From UMGS1663 sp963558185 (lineage in GTDB: Bacteria > Bacillota > Clostridia > TANB77 > CAG-508): a DNA stretch of 64,000 nucleotides. The notes below the pieces were generated by a model. It was not told where the DNA came from, searched no databases, and worked only from the letters and a program-made list of their open reading frames with translations. The translations under genes and the position numbers were made by a program. Shown one piece after another: positions 51,541-60,734 of the stretch. Numbering within the stretch: the stretch's first letter is position 1; each line of letters begins with the position of its first letter. Where the stretch lies: assembly GCA_963558185.1 (NCBI GenBank), contig CAUWFE010000007.1, positions 1-64,000 of the forward strand, read 5' to 3'.

Positions 51541-52923
51541 TTAATTATCTAGTAACATAGGGCCTATTTTTGTTACGGTTCCTGCACCTAATGTTAATAT
51601 AATATCATCTTTTAAAACATGAGATTTTAAATATTGTACAATTTCTTCAAAGTCAGAAATATATTCAGCTTTTTTATTAAAACTTGCAATTCTATCTACT
51701 AAATCTTGAGAGGTAATTCCATAAGTATTACTTTCTCTTGCTGCATATATATCTGTTATAATTACATGATCAAATTTTGTAAGAACTTTAGCAAAATCAT
51801 CTAATAAATTTTTTGTTCTACTATATGTATGTGGTTGGAATACAACCCAAGACTGACGAAACTCTTTTTTTGAAAGAGAATCAGCAGTAGCTTTAATTTC
51901 TGTTGGATGGTGACCATAATCATCATAAATACTAGCACCATGTATAGTTCCAATAAATTCAAAACGTCTATGAGCACCAGTATATTTTTTTAAAGCAGAT
52001 TTAATATCTATTTTGTCAATACCATAATTGTCACACAATGCAATACATGCAAGAGCATTAGAAACATTATGAATACCAGGAACAGATAATTGAATAGTGC
52101 CATAAAAATAGTTATTATGATAAACATCAAAGCTTGCAAAACCATTTTTATTAAAAACTATATTTCTAGCAACATAATTTGCTTTTTCATCTTCAATGGC
52201 ATATGTTACAACTTTAGCATATGTGTATTTATGTAACTGTGTACAATAGATATTATCATTATTTAAAACAAGTAAACCGTTTTTTGGTAAAAGTTTAACA
52301 TATTTTGCAAAAGCTTGAAAAATATTGTCCATGTTTTTAAAATAATCTAAATGGTCATTATCAATATTTAAAATAATTTCAGCTTTTGGGTAAAATTTTA
52401 AAAAACTTTCAACATATTCACATGCTTCAATAATAAAATACTCACTATTACCAACACGATAATTTCCATTTATTGCTTTTAAAGAGGCACCAACTTGAAT
52501 AGAAGGGTCTTTACAAGCTTCTAAAAAGCACATAGAAACCATAGATGTGGTTGTAGTTTTCCCATGAGTTCCTGAAATACATATTGTATCTTCAAATGCT
52601 TTTGTAAGTAGACCTAAAAAATCAGCTCTTTCTATAGTAGGAATTCCTAATTCTTTGGCTTTTAGTAATTCAATATCGTCAGGCTTTATAGCAGCAGTAT
52701 AGACTACAATATTAGCGGTAGATAAGGAATCTATATCATGACCAATAGTAACATGAATACCATCTTTTTGTAATTGATCTGTAACTTCAGAGCTTGCCCA
52801 GTCAGAGCCAGTAACTTTAAAACCCCAATGTTTTAAAATTTCAGCAATACCGCTCATACTAATACCACCAATACCTATCATATGTATGTGTTTATATCTT
52901 CTTAATTCTTCTATGTTTGCCAA
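51541..52923 (-). CDS. murC: UDP-N-acetylmuramate--L-alanine ligase
   Basis: 460 residues from TTG 52923, 9 bp after AAAGGAG. HMIGIGGISMSGIAEIL is the MurC UDP-binding start; ISGTHGKTTTTSMVS the ATP loop; HHPTEIKATADS and FQPHTYSRTKNL belong to the C-terminal domain. It adds L-Ala to UDP-MurNAc in peptidoglycan synthesis. Single gene on the minus strand. Confidence 0.96.
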   Translation of the reverse strand: MANIEELRRYKHIHMIGIGGISMSGIAEILKHWGFKVTGSDWASSEVTDQLQKDGIHVTIGHDIDSLSTANIVVYTAAIKPDDIELLKAKELGIPTIERADFLGLLTKAFEDTICISGTHGKTTTTSMVSMCFLEACKDPSIQVGASLKAINGNYRVGNSEYFIIEACEYVESFLKFYPKAEIILNIDNDHLDYFKNMDNIFQAFAKYVKLLPKNGLLVLNNDNIYCTQLHKYTYAKVVTYAIEDEKANYVARNIVFNKNGFASFDVYHNNYFYGTIQLSVPGIHNVSNALACIALCDNYGIDKIDIKSALKKYTGAHRRFEFIGTIHGASIYDDYGHHPTEIKATADSLSKKEFRQSWVVFQPHTYSRTKNLLDDFAKVLTKFDHVIITDIYAARESNTYGITSQDLVDRIASFNKKAEYISDFEEIVQYLKSHVLKDDIILTLGAGTVTKIGPMLLDN

Positions 52924-53049
52924 TTTAAAGCACTCCTTTATGTATAAATTTTAACATATTAAATTATATCTTTTTTTTTTCTATTTTTCAATACATTAAA
53001 TAAAAATATATACTATAATATATGTATTTTGTAATATAAAGTGATTATT

Positions 53050-53330
53050 CTAATAAATTTTTGTTACTATATAATGTTTTTTATTATTTTTTGGTAGAAT
53101 GCCTTGGAATATAAGCTTTGAATGAAATGACAAATGTTTATGGAGAAATTTTAGAAATTCTGTGCAATTTTATGGAAAGAGTTCACTTTTAGTGGAAGGG
53201 TGCCATAAAATAAATTAGAATTTCTTAAATTTCGTAATAAACCTAAAAATGTAATGAAAAGCTTATATTTCAAGGCATTCATTGTATTAATTTAAAGAAA
53301 CCATTATATAGTAACAAATTTTTAATAAAA
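53050..53330. repeat. Fold-back (MITE-like) element
   Basis: The left arm (53050-53180) and right arm (53200-53330) are imperfect inverted copies. The termini share TTTGTTACTATATAATG; further in, GAATGCCTTG(G/A)AATATAAGC is repeated inverted around 53096 and 53270. A partial copy is at 18659-18755. No ORF. It lies between murC and spoVG, whose 515-bp gap otherwise holds only the spoVG promoter. Confidence 0.65.
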
Positions 53331-53361
53331 TTACAAAAAATAAGAAGGAAAAAAAGTTTTT

Positions 53362-53395
53362 TTGACGAATAATATAAGTGTACATAGAATGTACA
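53362..53395 (+). promoter_or_regulatory. spoVG promoter with an overlapping TGTACA inverted repeat
   Basis: TTGACG (53362-53367), a 17-bp spacer and TAGAAT (53385-53390). TGTACA occurs at 53379-53384 and 53390-53395, flanking the -10 box symmetrically, so a regulator could compete with polymerase. Confidence 0.5.
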
Positions 53396-53437
53396 ATATT
53401 TTATACTAATTATATACTAGTGGAAAGAGGTGCTTAA

Positions 53438-53722
53438 ATGCAAATAACAGATGTACGTTTAAGAAAAGTAAATTCAGAAAACAGAATGAAAGCAGTTGCT
53501 TCTGTAACATTCGATAATGAATTCGCAGTTCATGACATTAAAGTTATCGAAAGCCAAAACGGATTATTTATTGCTATGCCTAGCAGAAAAACTCCAAACG
53601 GAGAATTTAAGGATATAGCTCATCCAATTAATGCTGAGACAAGAGAGAAAATTCAAAAAGCTATATTAGAAGCTTATGATGCTCCAGAAGCTGAAGTAGA
53701 TGCTTCAGAATCAGCTGAATAA
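53438..53722 (+). CDS. spoVG: Septation/sporulation regulator SpoVG
   Basis: 94 residues. MQITDVRLRKVNSENRMKA, VTFDNEFAVHDIKVI and GLFIAMPSRKTPNGEFKDIAHPI are invariant in SpoVG. It is a small DNA/RNA-binding protein that influences septation, sporulation and virulence genes. GAAAGAGG 8 bp upstream. Confidence 0.97.
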   Translation: MQITDVRLRKVNSENRMKAVASVTFDNEFAVHDIKVIESQNGLFIAMPSRKTPNGEFKDIAHPINAETREKIQKAILEAYDAPEAEVDASESAE

Positions 53723-53730
53723 TAAATACA

Positions 53731-53765
53731 AAAAGACCTAGAAATTTAAAATTTCTAGGTCTTAT
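53731..53765. terminator. Terminator between spoVG and the convergent gene
   Basis: AAGACCTAGAAATTT (from 53733) pairs with AAATTTCTAGGTCTT (to 53763) around a one-base centre; A and T runs on each side. Confidence 0.75.
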
Positions 53766-53797
53766 GTTTATACTCTAAACTATAGAATATAGAAGAG

Positions 53798-54085
53798 TTA
53801 TTCTCTTTCTAGGAAAAACAATTCCGCTGAAGGAATAGTTTTATATAAACGCTGTTTACATGCATAAACAGAATCACGACTGATGCCAGTTGCAAGTATA
53901 ACTTTAAAGTAAGATCTTATTAAGTTAGCCTTCTCCGGTAAAATTTTTAAAATATTACCTTTATCAAAAGTCACCCAAAGTTCATAGTCGGAACAATCAG
54001 ATAAAATTTGGTCTAGGTAAGATTCATCAAATGCCCCCAGCTTAAAACAGATTAAAAGAGAATACTCTTTTTGAAAAGAATTCAT
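53798..54085 (-). CDS. Hypothetical small protein
   Basis: 95 residues, MNSFQKEYSLLICFKLGAFD...DCSDYELWVTFDKGNILKILP. AGGAGG lies before ATG on the minus strand. A mixed alpha/beta pattern with no signal peptide. DUF3783-like proteins have a similar layout, but I cannot confirm that. Alone between spoVG and the beta-CASP gene. Confidence 0.55.
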   Translation of the reverse strand: MNSFQKEYSLLICFKLGAFDESYLDQILSDCSDYELWVTFDKGNILKILPEKANLIRSYFKVILATGISRDSVYACKQRLYKTIPSAELFFLERE

Positions 54086-54320
54086 AGTTAAAAATCCTCC
54101 TATATAAAAATTATTTTGGTATTTACCAATAAATATATTATACTACAAAAATTGTAAAAAAACAACACAAGTAAACATAAAACTGTAAAATAATATTAAA
54201 AAAAGTCGAAAAATAGTTGTACATAATGTTAAATCATGATAAAATAATCTTGAAGTTAATTGTTAAATTCATTTTTAGTAATTAAATGAATTGTTTTTCA
54301 ATATTAAGGGAGGGAAAAAT

Positions 54321-55730
54321 ATGCTTCGGTTTTATGCAAATGTAGAAGTACTACATGATGGAGTTACAGGAAGTTGTATAAAAGTTACAATATACTTTCC
54401 AGAAGATGGCAAAAAAATAGTTTTTTTAGTTGATTGTGGTTTTTTTCAGGAAAATGGTTATGACAATAGGAACTGGGAAAAGATTAAAGAATTAGAAGAT
54501 ATTGACTTTGTATTAGTAACACATGCACACATAGATCATATTGGGCGGATACCATATTTGGTAAAACAAGGATACAATAAAAAAATCTATTGTACAGAAG
54601 TAACAAAAGCATTATCAAGAATTGCTTTAAATAATGCAGTTAAAATTAATTACATTAACAGTGGTATGAATTATAGTAAAATGCTATATCACAGTACAGA
54701 TGTAAGCAAAAGTCTAAAACAAATGGAAACAGAAGGGTATCGAGAGTCTTTTTATCCAGCGCCAAACATTGAAGTAACCTTTTATGAAAATGGGCATATA
54801 CCAGGTGCTGCATCAATTTTAGTAAAAATATCAGATCCTTTAGCTGAAAGACCAATTGTATTCTTCTTTTCAGGAGATTATAAAAAGGATAATATTTTTA
54901 ATAAAACACCAGATTTACCAGCAGAAGTTTTAAATGAGTATGTAAATATCATTATAGAATCTACTTACGGTTCAACAAAAACAGAAGATATTGAAGAAGT
55001 TTTTGAAAGTGATTATTTACTGCTATTACTTGAAGGAAAAAGTGTTATACTACCTACAATTTCAAATTATAGACTACAAGAAAGAATGTACTATCACAAA
55101 AAGCTTGTGGAAAGATTCCCAATACTAGCAGGTGTTAAAACTTATCATGAAGCTATATTATCAAGAGAATTTAATAGTGTTTATAAAAGCAAAGGTTATG
55201 GTTTTGATGCAGATGCTACAAACTTCGATCCGGTTAATATAACATATATTGATAAAAAAACTAGACCACGAGTATTTAGGGACAAAAAGCAAAAAGTTAT
55301 TTTTACTTCAAGTGGAGATGGAACTCATGGTGCGGCAGCAGCATATGTGTACCACTATTTATCTGATCCTAATGTGTGTGTATATTTCACATCACATCAA
55401 TTTGAAAATAGTGTAGGTGAAAGATGCTTAAACACAAAAAAAGGAGAGATAGCAGACTTAGGATGTGGAAGATTTGTTAAGAAAAATGCAGAAGTAAGGA
55501 TAAGCAAGGAATTTTCAGGACATGCAAAGCAAAATGAATTAGAAGAGCTTATAAAATCTTTTACAAACCGGCAATCTGTAATGATTAACCATGGTGAAAG
55601 GTCAGTTCAAGAAGCTTTCAAAACAAAAATTGAAGAAAAGAAGCTTGTAAAAAGGGCTGAATTAATGGAATCAAAAAAAGTAATAAAAGTAGATCAATGG
55701 GGAATTGTAAAAACATTTGAAAAAAACTGA
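54321..55730 (+). CDS. Beta-CASP metallo-beta-lactamase-fold hydrolase
   Basis: 469 residues from ATG 54321, 6 bp after AGGGAGGG; the frame is open 10 codons further. FLVDCGFFQ, LVTHAHIDHIGRIPYL (HxHxDH), NGHIPGAAS, FFSGDYK and ESTYG are the MBL metal ligands and fold motifs. FTSSGDGTHGAAAAYV, EFSGHAKQNEL and VMINHGE are beta-CASP motifs A-C. Such proteins are RNA nucleases (RNase J/CPSF73-like) acting in RNA processing. Its substrate is not evident. Confidence 0.85.
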   Translation: MLRFYANVEVLHDGVTGSCIKVTIYFPEDGKKIVFLVDCGFFQENGYDNRNWEKIKELEDIDFVLVTHAHIDHIGRIPYLVKQGYNKKIYCTEVTKALSRIALNNAVKINYINSGMNYSKMLYHSTDVSKSLKQMETEGYRESFYPAPNIEVTFYENGHIPGAASILVKISDPLAERPIVFFFSGDYKKDNIFNKTPDLPAEVLNEYVNIIIESTYGSTKTEDIEEVFESDYLLLLLEGKSVILPTISNYRLQERMYYHKKLVERFPILAGVKTYHEAILSREFNSVYKSKGYGFDADATNFDPVNITYIDKKTRPRVFRDKKQKVIFTSSGDGTHGAAAAYVYHYLSDPNVCVYFTSHQFENSVGERCLNTKKGEIADLGCGRFVKKNAEVRISKEFSGHAKQNELEELIKSFTNRQSVMINHGERSVQEAFKTKIEEKKLVKRAELMESKKVIKVDQWGIVKTFEKN

Positions 55731-55747
55731 ATAATTAATATTGAAGA

Positions 55748-55778
55748 GGTCACCGCGAGTTTTAAGCGGTGACCTTTA
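55748..55778 (+). terminator. Intrinsic terminator after the beta-CASP gene
   Basis: GGTCACCGC (55748-55756) pairs with GCGGTGACC (55766-55774); TTT and A-rich sequence follow. High-GC stem in an AT-rich region. Confidence 0.75.
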
Positions 55779-55796
55779 AAAAAATTACAAAAATGG

Positions 55797-55825
55797 TTGA
55801 CATTACCATATATATATAGTATAAT
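55797..55825 (+). promoter_or_regulatory. Consensus sigma-A promoter of the S10 operon
   Basis: TTGACA (55797-55802), a 17-bp spacer, TATAAT (55820-55825). A perfect match, as expected for ribosomal protein genes. Confidence 0.9.
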
Positions 55826-55831
55826 AATTGT

Positions 55832-56040
55832 GCATGTAAAAAAGCGATGAAGTAGAATGTGGCTACATCTTAGAAATAGGGTGGAGGGAACTTCTATGGA
55901 GTATGTCGTGGCATAGACCAGGCGGTAAGTTTTATAAATATTCAAGCACTTATCCCAAGACCATCATGCAAACTTGGGCTTTTATATTATAGTAAAAGAA
56001 ACACTAGGGTGCGTTTAAAACTTCCGACCAAAAAGAAAGA
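55832..56040 (+). promoter_or_regulatory. Structured leader of the S10 operon, possible attenuator
   Basis: The untranslated leader is about 220 bases. It shows a GTAG/CTAC hairpin (about 55852-55868), a G-rich middle, and a late hairpin CCCAAG (55954-55959) with CTTGGG (55973-55978) followed by CTTTTATATT. The last is terminator-like and lies 70 bp before rpsJ, so the leader may sense a ribosomal protein and attenuate. I cannot match it to a named leader family. Confidence 0.45.
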
Positions 56041-56054
56041 GGAGGGAAATTTAA

Positions 56055-56381
56055 ATGGCAACAACAAATCAAGTAGGAAGTGAGAAAATCAGAATTAGGT
56101 TAAAAGCTTATGATCATGAACTATTAGAACAGTCTGCTGAAAAAATAGTAGATACTGCTAAAAGAACAGGAGCAAAAGTTTCAGGACCTATTCCATTACC
56201 AACAGAAAAAGAAATTATCACAATTTTACGTTCTCCACACAAACACAAAGATTCAAGAGAACAATTTGAAATGAGAACACACAAAAGAGTTATTGATATT
56301 CTTTATCCAACACAAAAAACTGTTGACAGCTTAATGAAAGTTGATTTACCAGCAGGTGTAGATATCGAAATCAAATTATAA
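56055..56381 (+). CDS. rpsJ: 30S ribosomal protein S10
   Basis: 108 residues. EKIRIRLKAYDHELLEQSAEKIV, GPIPLPTEKE and HKHKDSREQFEMRTHKRVIDI are S10 signatures. It also binds NusB in antitermination. GAGGAGGG upstream. The extra N-terminal six residues MATTNQ are a small extension. Confidence 0.97.
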   Translation: MATTNQVGSEKIRIRLKAYDHELLEQSAEKIVDTAKRTGAKVSGPIPLPTEKEIITILRSPHKHKDSREQFEMRTHKRVIDILYPTQKTVDSLMKVDLPAGVDIEIKL

Positions 56382-56435
56382 TATAAATAAAACCAAGCTG
56401 GTGAAAATCAGCCAATAGTTAGGAGGAATTTTAAA

Positions 56436-57062
56436 ATGAAAAAAGCAATCATCGGAAAAAAGATTGGTATGACACAAATCTTTGATGAAACAGGTAAAGT
56501 AGTTCCAGTAACAGTTATCGAAGCTGGACCATGTGTAGTAGCACAAGTTAAAACAACAGAAACTGATGGATATAATGCAATTCAATTAGGTTTCGGTGAT
56601 GTAAAAGAAAGTAAATTAAATAATCCTGAAAAAGGACATTTCAAAAAAGCAAACGTAGCTTTCAAAAAACATTTAAGAGAATTTAGAATGGATTCTATAG
56701 AAGTTAAAGTTGGAGACGAAATAAAAGCTGATACATTTGTAGCAGGTGATAAAGTAGATATCCAAGGAACTTCAAAAGGAAAAGGATTCCAAGGTGTAAT
56801 TAAAAGACATGGACAATCAAGAGGACCAATGGGACATGGTTCTATGTATCATAGAAGACCAGGTTCAATGGGACCAACATCAACACCAGGTAGAGTATTC
56901 AAAGGTAAAAAATTACCAGGACATATGGGTGCTGAAACAGTTACTATTCAAAACTTAGATGTTGTAAGAGTAGACTTAGATAAAAATGTAATTTTAGTAA
57001 AAGGTAGTGTTCCAGGAGCTAAAGGAGCAATACTAAAAATAAAAACAAGCGTAAAAGCATAA
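56436..57062 (+). CDS. rplC: 50S ribosomal protein L3
   Basis: 208 residues. KAIIGKKIGMTQIFDE at the start and GTSKGKGFQGVIKRHG...GSMYHRRPGSMG, the long loop reaching the peptidyl transferase centre. Start set by AGGAGGA. Second gene of the operon. Confidence 0.97.
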   Translation: MKKAIIGKKIGMTQIFDETGKVVPVTVIEAGPCVVAQVKTTETDGYNAIQLGFGDVKESKLNNPEKGHFKKANVAFKKHLREFRMDSIEVKVGDEIKADTFVAGDKVDIQGTSKGKGFQGVIKRHGQSRGPMGHGSMYHRRPGSMGPTSTPGRVFKGKKLPGHMGAETVTIQNLDVVRVDLDKNVILVKGSVPGAKGAILKIKTSVKA

Positions 57063-57080
57063 GGAAGGAGGAGAAAATAA

Positions 57081-57704
57081 ATGCCTACAGTAGACGTATA
57101 TAGTTTAGAAGGAAAGAAAGTTAAAGAAATAGAACTAAACGAAGCTATTTTTGGAATCGAACCAAATGAAGCTATCGTACACAGTGTACTTGTTAATTAT
57201 TTAGCAAATCAAAGACAAGGTACACAAAATACAAAAACAAGATCAGAAGTTCGTGGTGGTGGAAGAAAACCATGGAGACAAAAAGGAACTGGTAGAGCAA
57301 GACAAGGTTCTATTAGAGCACCACAATGGATTAAAGGTGGTATAGCTTTAGGACCAAAACCACGTTCATACAAATATACAGTAAATAAAAAAGAAAGAAG
57401 ACTTGCTATTAAATCATTATTAAGCTCTAAAGTATTAGAAAATGAATTAGTAGTTGTAGATTCTTTAGAAATGAAAGAAATTAAGACTAAAGAAATGGTA
57501 AAAGTTTTAAATAACTTAAAAGTAGAAGGAAAAACATTAATGTTATTACCAGAAAAGAACGAAAATGTTCAAAAATCTGCAAGAAATATAGAAGGTGTAA
57601 AAACTACTTTAGTAAACACAATAAATGTATATGATTTATTAAAATACAAAAACTTAATCATTACTTTAGATACAGTTAAAAAATTAGAGGAGGTGTATGC
57701 ATAA
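57081..57704 (+). CDS. rplD: 50S ribosomal protein L4
   Basis: 207 residues. Loop motif RGGGRKPWRQKGTGRARQGS, which lines the exit tunnel, followed by PQWIKGGIALGPKPR. AGGAGGAG upstream. In some bacteria L4 represses this operon; no L4 site can be called here. Overlaps rplW by one base. Confidence 0.97.
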   Translation: MPTVDVYSLEGKKVKEIELNEAIFGIEPNEAIVHSVLVNYLANQRQGTQNTKTRSEVRGGGRKPWRQKGTGRARQGSIRAPQWIKGGIALGPKPRSYKYTVNKKERRLAIKSLLSSKVLENELVVVDSLEMKEIKTKEMVKVLNNLKVEGKTLMLLPEKNENVQKSARNIEGVKTTLVNTINVYDLLKYKNLIITLDTVKKLEEVYA

Positions 57705-58051
57705 TGCGTCCAGAAGATATTATAATTGCACCAGTAATTACTGAAAAAAGTAATGAAGAATTACAAGCAGGAAAATATACTTTTGAAGTAAACAAAAAAG
57801 CAACAAAAGTAGATATAGCAAGAGCAGTAGAAAAACTTTTTGAAGTTAAAGTTTTAAATGTTAATACAATGACAGTAAAAGGAAAAAATAAAAGAGTGGG
57901 AAGATATGAAGGAAAAACTTCAGACTGGAAAAAAGCTATTGTAACAATAGACACAAACCCACAAGAACAAACATACCTAACAAAAGGTGGAAAAACAGCA
58001 AAAGTTTCTAAAAAATATAAAGATTCAATAGAAGAATTTATGGGAGCTTAA
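57704..58051 (+). CDS. rplW: 50S ribosomal protein L23
   Basis: 115 residues. IIIAPVITEKSNEELQAGKYTFEV and VNTMTVKGKNKRVGRYEGKTSDWKKA are the L23 core. It sits at the tunnel exit where trigger factor and SRP dock. The C-terminus is about 15 residues longer than in many homologues. Confidence 0.96.
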   Translation: MRPEDIIIAPVITEKSNEELQAGKYTFEVNKKATKVDIARAVEKLFEVKVLNVNTMTVKGKNKRVGRYEGKTSDWKKAIVTIDTNPQEQTYLTKGGKTAKVSKKYKDSIEEFMGA

Positions 58052-58110
58052 GCTAAAAAATATCTAGAGAAAACTAGGAAAATAAATATAATTAAAGGAG
58101 AGAAATTAAA

Positions 58111-58938
58111 ATGGGAATGAAACATTTTAGACCAACAACTCCATCATTAAGAAATATGACAGTTTCTACATTTGAAGAAATTACAAAAAAGACTCCTGAA
58201 AAATCTTTATTAGCAGTAAAGAAAGAAAAAGCAGGAAGAAACTCATATGGTAGAATTACTGTTCGTCATCAAGGTGGAGGAAACAGACAAAAATATAGAA
58301 TAATGGATTTCAAAAGAAATAAAGATAACATGGAAGCAACAGTTATCGGAATAGAATATGATCCAAACAGAAGTGCAAATATTGCATTAATTCAATATGA
58401 AGATGGAACAAAAAGTTATATTTTAGCTCCAATAGGATTAACAAATGGAGATAAAGTAGTATCTGGAACAAATGTAGATATAAAAGTAGGAAATTGTATG
58501 CCAATAGAAAACATTCCAGTTGGTACAATGATACACAATATCGAATTAAATCCAGGACAAGGTGGAAAATTAGTAAGAGCAGCTGGTCAAGAAGCACAAT
58601 TAATGGCTAAAGAAGGAAAATTTGCTCACGTAAGACTTCCATCAGGAGAAATGAGACTTGTTATGACAAGATGTAGAGCAACTATCGGAACTGTAGGAAA
58701 TGCAGACCATGAAAATGTTAAAATTGGTAAAGCAGGAAGAACAAGAAATATGGGTATTCGTCCAACAGTTAGAGGTTCTGTAATGAACCCAGTAGATCAC
58801 CCACATGGTGGTGGTGAAGGTAGAGCTCCAGTAGGTCATGCAGGACCATTAACACCTTGGGGTAAACCAGCTCTAGGATACAAGACTAGAAAGAAAAATA
58901 AACAAACAAATAAATTTATCGTAAAGAGAAGAAAGTAA
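58111..58938 (+). CDS. rplB: 50S ribosomal protein L2
   Basis: 275 residues. GMKHFRPTTPSLRNMT, GRITVRHQGGGNRQKYR, and the C-terminal PVDHPHGGGEGRAPVGHAGP with the conserved His needed for peptidyl transfer. Complete length, AAAGGAG upstream. Confidence 0.97.
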   Translation: MGMKHFRPTTPSLRNMTVSTFEEITKKTPEKSLLAVKKEKAGRNSYGRITVRHQGGGNRQKYRIMDFKRNKDNMEATVIGIEYDPNRSANIALIQYEDGTKSYILAPIGLTNGDKVVSGTNVDIKVGNCMPIENIPVGTMIHNIELNPGQGGKLVRAAGQEAQLMAKEGKFAHVRLPSGEMRLVMTRCRATIGTVGNADHENVKIGKAGRTRNMGIRPTVRGSVMNPVDHPHGGGEGRAPVGHAGPLTPWGKPALGYKTRKKNKQTNKFIVKRRK

Positions 58939-58952
58939 GGAGGGAATAAGAT

Positions 58953-59228
58953 ATGTCAAGATCAAGTAAAAAGAAACCATTTATTGCACCAGAATTATTA
59001 AAAAGAATTGAAGCTATGAATGAAACTGGAGCAAAAGAGGTATTAAAAACATGGTCAAGAGCTTCTACAATATACCCTCAAATGGTAGGACACACAATAG
59101 CAGTTCATGACGGAAGAAAACATGTACCAGTTTATATTACAGAAGAAATGATTGGTCATAAATTAGGAGAATTTGCTCCAACAAGAACTTTTAAAGGTCA
59201 TGCAGGAGAAAAAACTGTAAAGAAATAA
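58953..59228 (+). CDS. rpsS: 30S ribosomal protein S19
   Basis: 91 residues. SRSSKKKPFIAPELLKRIE, TWSRASTIYPQMVGHTIAVH and GHKLGEFAPTRTFKGH are S19 signatures. It lies at the head of the 30S near the intersubunit bridge. AAGGAGGG upstream, 14 bp after rplB. Confidence 0.97.
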   Translation: MSRSSKKKPFIAPELLKRIEAMNETGAKEVLKTWSRASTIYPQMVGHTIAVHDGRKHVPVYITEEMIGHKLGEFAPTRTFKGHAGEKTVKK

Positions 59229-59264
59229 TCTAAATAAGTGTATTCTAAAAAGGAGGGAAAACGC

Positions 59265-59627
59265 GTGGAAAATCAAGAAATGGTTACAGAAAAAAGAGCA
59301 GTAGCTACATTAAACAATGCTAGAATATCAAGCAGAAAAGTTAAAATAGTAGCAGATTTAATTAGAGGAAAAAATGCAAATGAAGCATTAGCAATAGTTA
59401 AATTTACTCCAAAAGCTGCTTCTGAGATTATAGAAAAATTATTAAAATCAGCTATGGCAAATGCTGAAAACAATCATGATATGAATGTTTCTAAATTATA
59501 CATTGCAGAAATTTATGCAAATCAAGGTCCAACATTAAAGAGAATTAGACCAGCTGCAAAAGGTTCAGCAGTTAGAATTAGAAAAAGAACAAGTCATATT
59601 ACAATAGTTTTAAAAGAAAGAGATTAG
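59265..59627 (+). CDS. rplV: 50S ribosomal protein L22
   Basis: 120 residues from GTG 59265, 9 bp after AAAGGAGGG; the open frame begins at 59238 but that start lies before the site. ATLNNARISSRKVKIVADLIRG and KRIRPAAKGSAVRIRKRTSHI are the L22 core; the latter is the tunnel beta-hairpin. The seven residues ENQEMVT at the start are an extension. Confidence 0.94.
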   Translation: MENQEMVTEKRAVATLNNARISSRKVKIVADLIRGKNANEALAIVKFTPKAASEIIEKLLKSAMANAENNHDMNVSKLYIAEIYANQGPTLKRIRPAAKGSAVRIRKRTSHITIVLKERD

Positions 59628-59643
59628 AAAGGAGTCTAACACA

Positions 59644-60303
59644 ATGGGACAAAAAATGGATCCACATGGATTAAGAGTTGGTGTAATAAAAGACTGGGAT
59701 TCAAAATGGTATGCAAATTCTAAAGACTTTGCAAGCTACCTAGTAGAAGACCACAAAATCCGTGAATATGTGAAGAAAAAATTATATGCTAGCGGAATTT
59801 CAAAAATTGAAATTGAAAGAACTGCTAAATTTGTAAAAGTTAATGTTTTCACAGCAAAACCAGGACTAGTAATTGGTAAAGGTGGAAACTTAGCTGAAGG
59901 TTTAAAAAATGAATTACAAAAAATGATAGAAAAAGAAGTAAACTTAAATATAGTTGAAGTTAAAGATGTTGATTTAAATGCACAATTAGTTGCAGAAAAC
60001 ATTGCAGGTCAACTAGAAAGAAGAATTTCATTCAGAAGAGCTATGAAACAATGTATGCAAAAAACTATGAAAGCTGGTGCTTTAGGTATAAAAACTTCTG
60101 TATCAGGAAGATTAGGTGGAGCTGACATGGCTAGAACTGAATTCTACAAAGAAGGAACTATACCACTTCAAACTTTAAGAGCAGATATTGATTATGGATT
60201 TGCTGAAGCAGACACAACTTATGGAAAAGTTGGTGTAAAAGTTTGGATTTATAAAGGAGAAGTTCTTCCAGCTAAAAAGAAGATGGAAGGAGGAGACAAA
60301 TAA
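59644..60303 (+). CDS. rpsC: 30S ribosomal protein S3
   Basis: 219 residues. GQKMDPHGLRVGVIKDWDSKW, a KH domain with KPGLVIGKGGN, and RISFRRAMKQCMQKTMKAGA...GRLGGADMARTEFY. S3 is part of the mRNA entry helicase. Overlaps rplP by one base. Confidence 0.97.
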   Translation: MGQKMDPHGLRVGVIKDWDSKWYANSKDFASYLVEDHKIREYVKKKLYASGISKIEIERTAKFVKVNVFTAKPGLVIGKGGNLAEGLKNELQKMIEKEVNLNIVEVKDVDLNAQLVAENIAGQLERRISFRRAMKQCMQKTMKAGALGIKTSVSGRLGGADMARTEFYKEGTIPLQTLRADIDYGFAEADTTYGKVGVKVWIYKGEVLPAKKKMEGGDK

Positions 60304-60734
60304 TGCCATTAATGCCAAAAAGAACAAAATATAGAAAACAACAAAAAGGTAGAAATAGAGGAAAAGCTACAAGAGGAAATAGAGTAACAGATGGAGAATA
60401 TGGTTTACAAACTATAGATGCAGGTTTAATTACAACAAATCAAATTGAATCTGCCCGTGTTGCTATGACACGTTATATTAAAAGAGGTGGAAAAGTTTGG
60501 ATTAAAGTATTCCCAGATAAACCAATTACAACAAAACCAATTGGAACTCGTATGGGTAAAGGAAAAGGAGCTGTTGAATATTGGGTAGCAGCAGTAAAAC
60601 CAGGTAGAGTAATGTTTGAAATCGCAGGTGTTACTGAAGATGTTGCAAAGGAAGCTTTAAGACTTGCTGCAATGAAATTACCTGTTAAATGTAAGTTTGT
60701 AAAAAAAGAAACTGAAATAGGTGGTGAAAATTAG
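60303..60734 (+). CDS. rplP: 50S ribosomal protein L16
   Basis: 143 residues. LMPKRTKYRKQQKGRNRGKA, ARVAMTRYIKRGGKVWIKVFP and GKGKGAVEYWVA are L16. It helps position the A-site tRNA. Its stop is directly followed by the rpmC ATG. Confidence 0.97.
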   Translation: MPLMPKRTKYRKQQKGRNRGKATRGNRVTDGEYGLQTIDAGLITTNQIESARVAMTRYIKRGGKVWIKVFPDKPITTKPIGTRMGKGKGAVEYWVAAVKPGRVMFEIAGVTEDVAKEALRLAAMKLPVKCKFVKKETEIGGEN

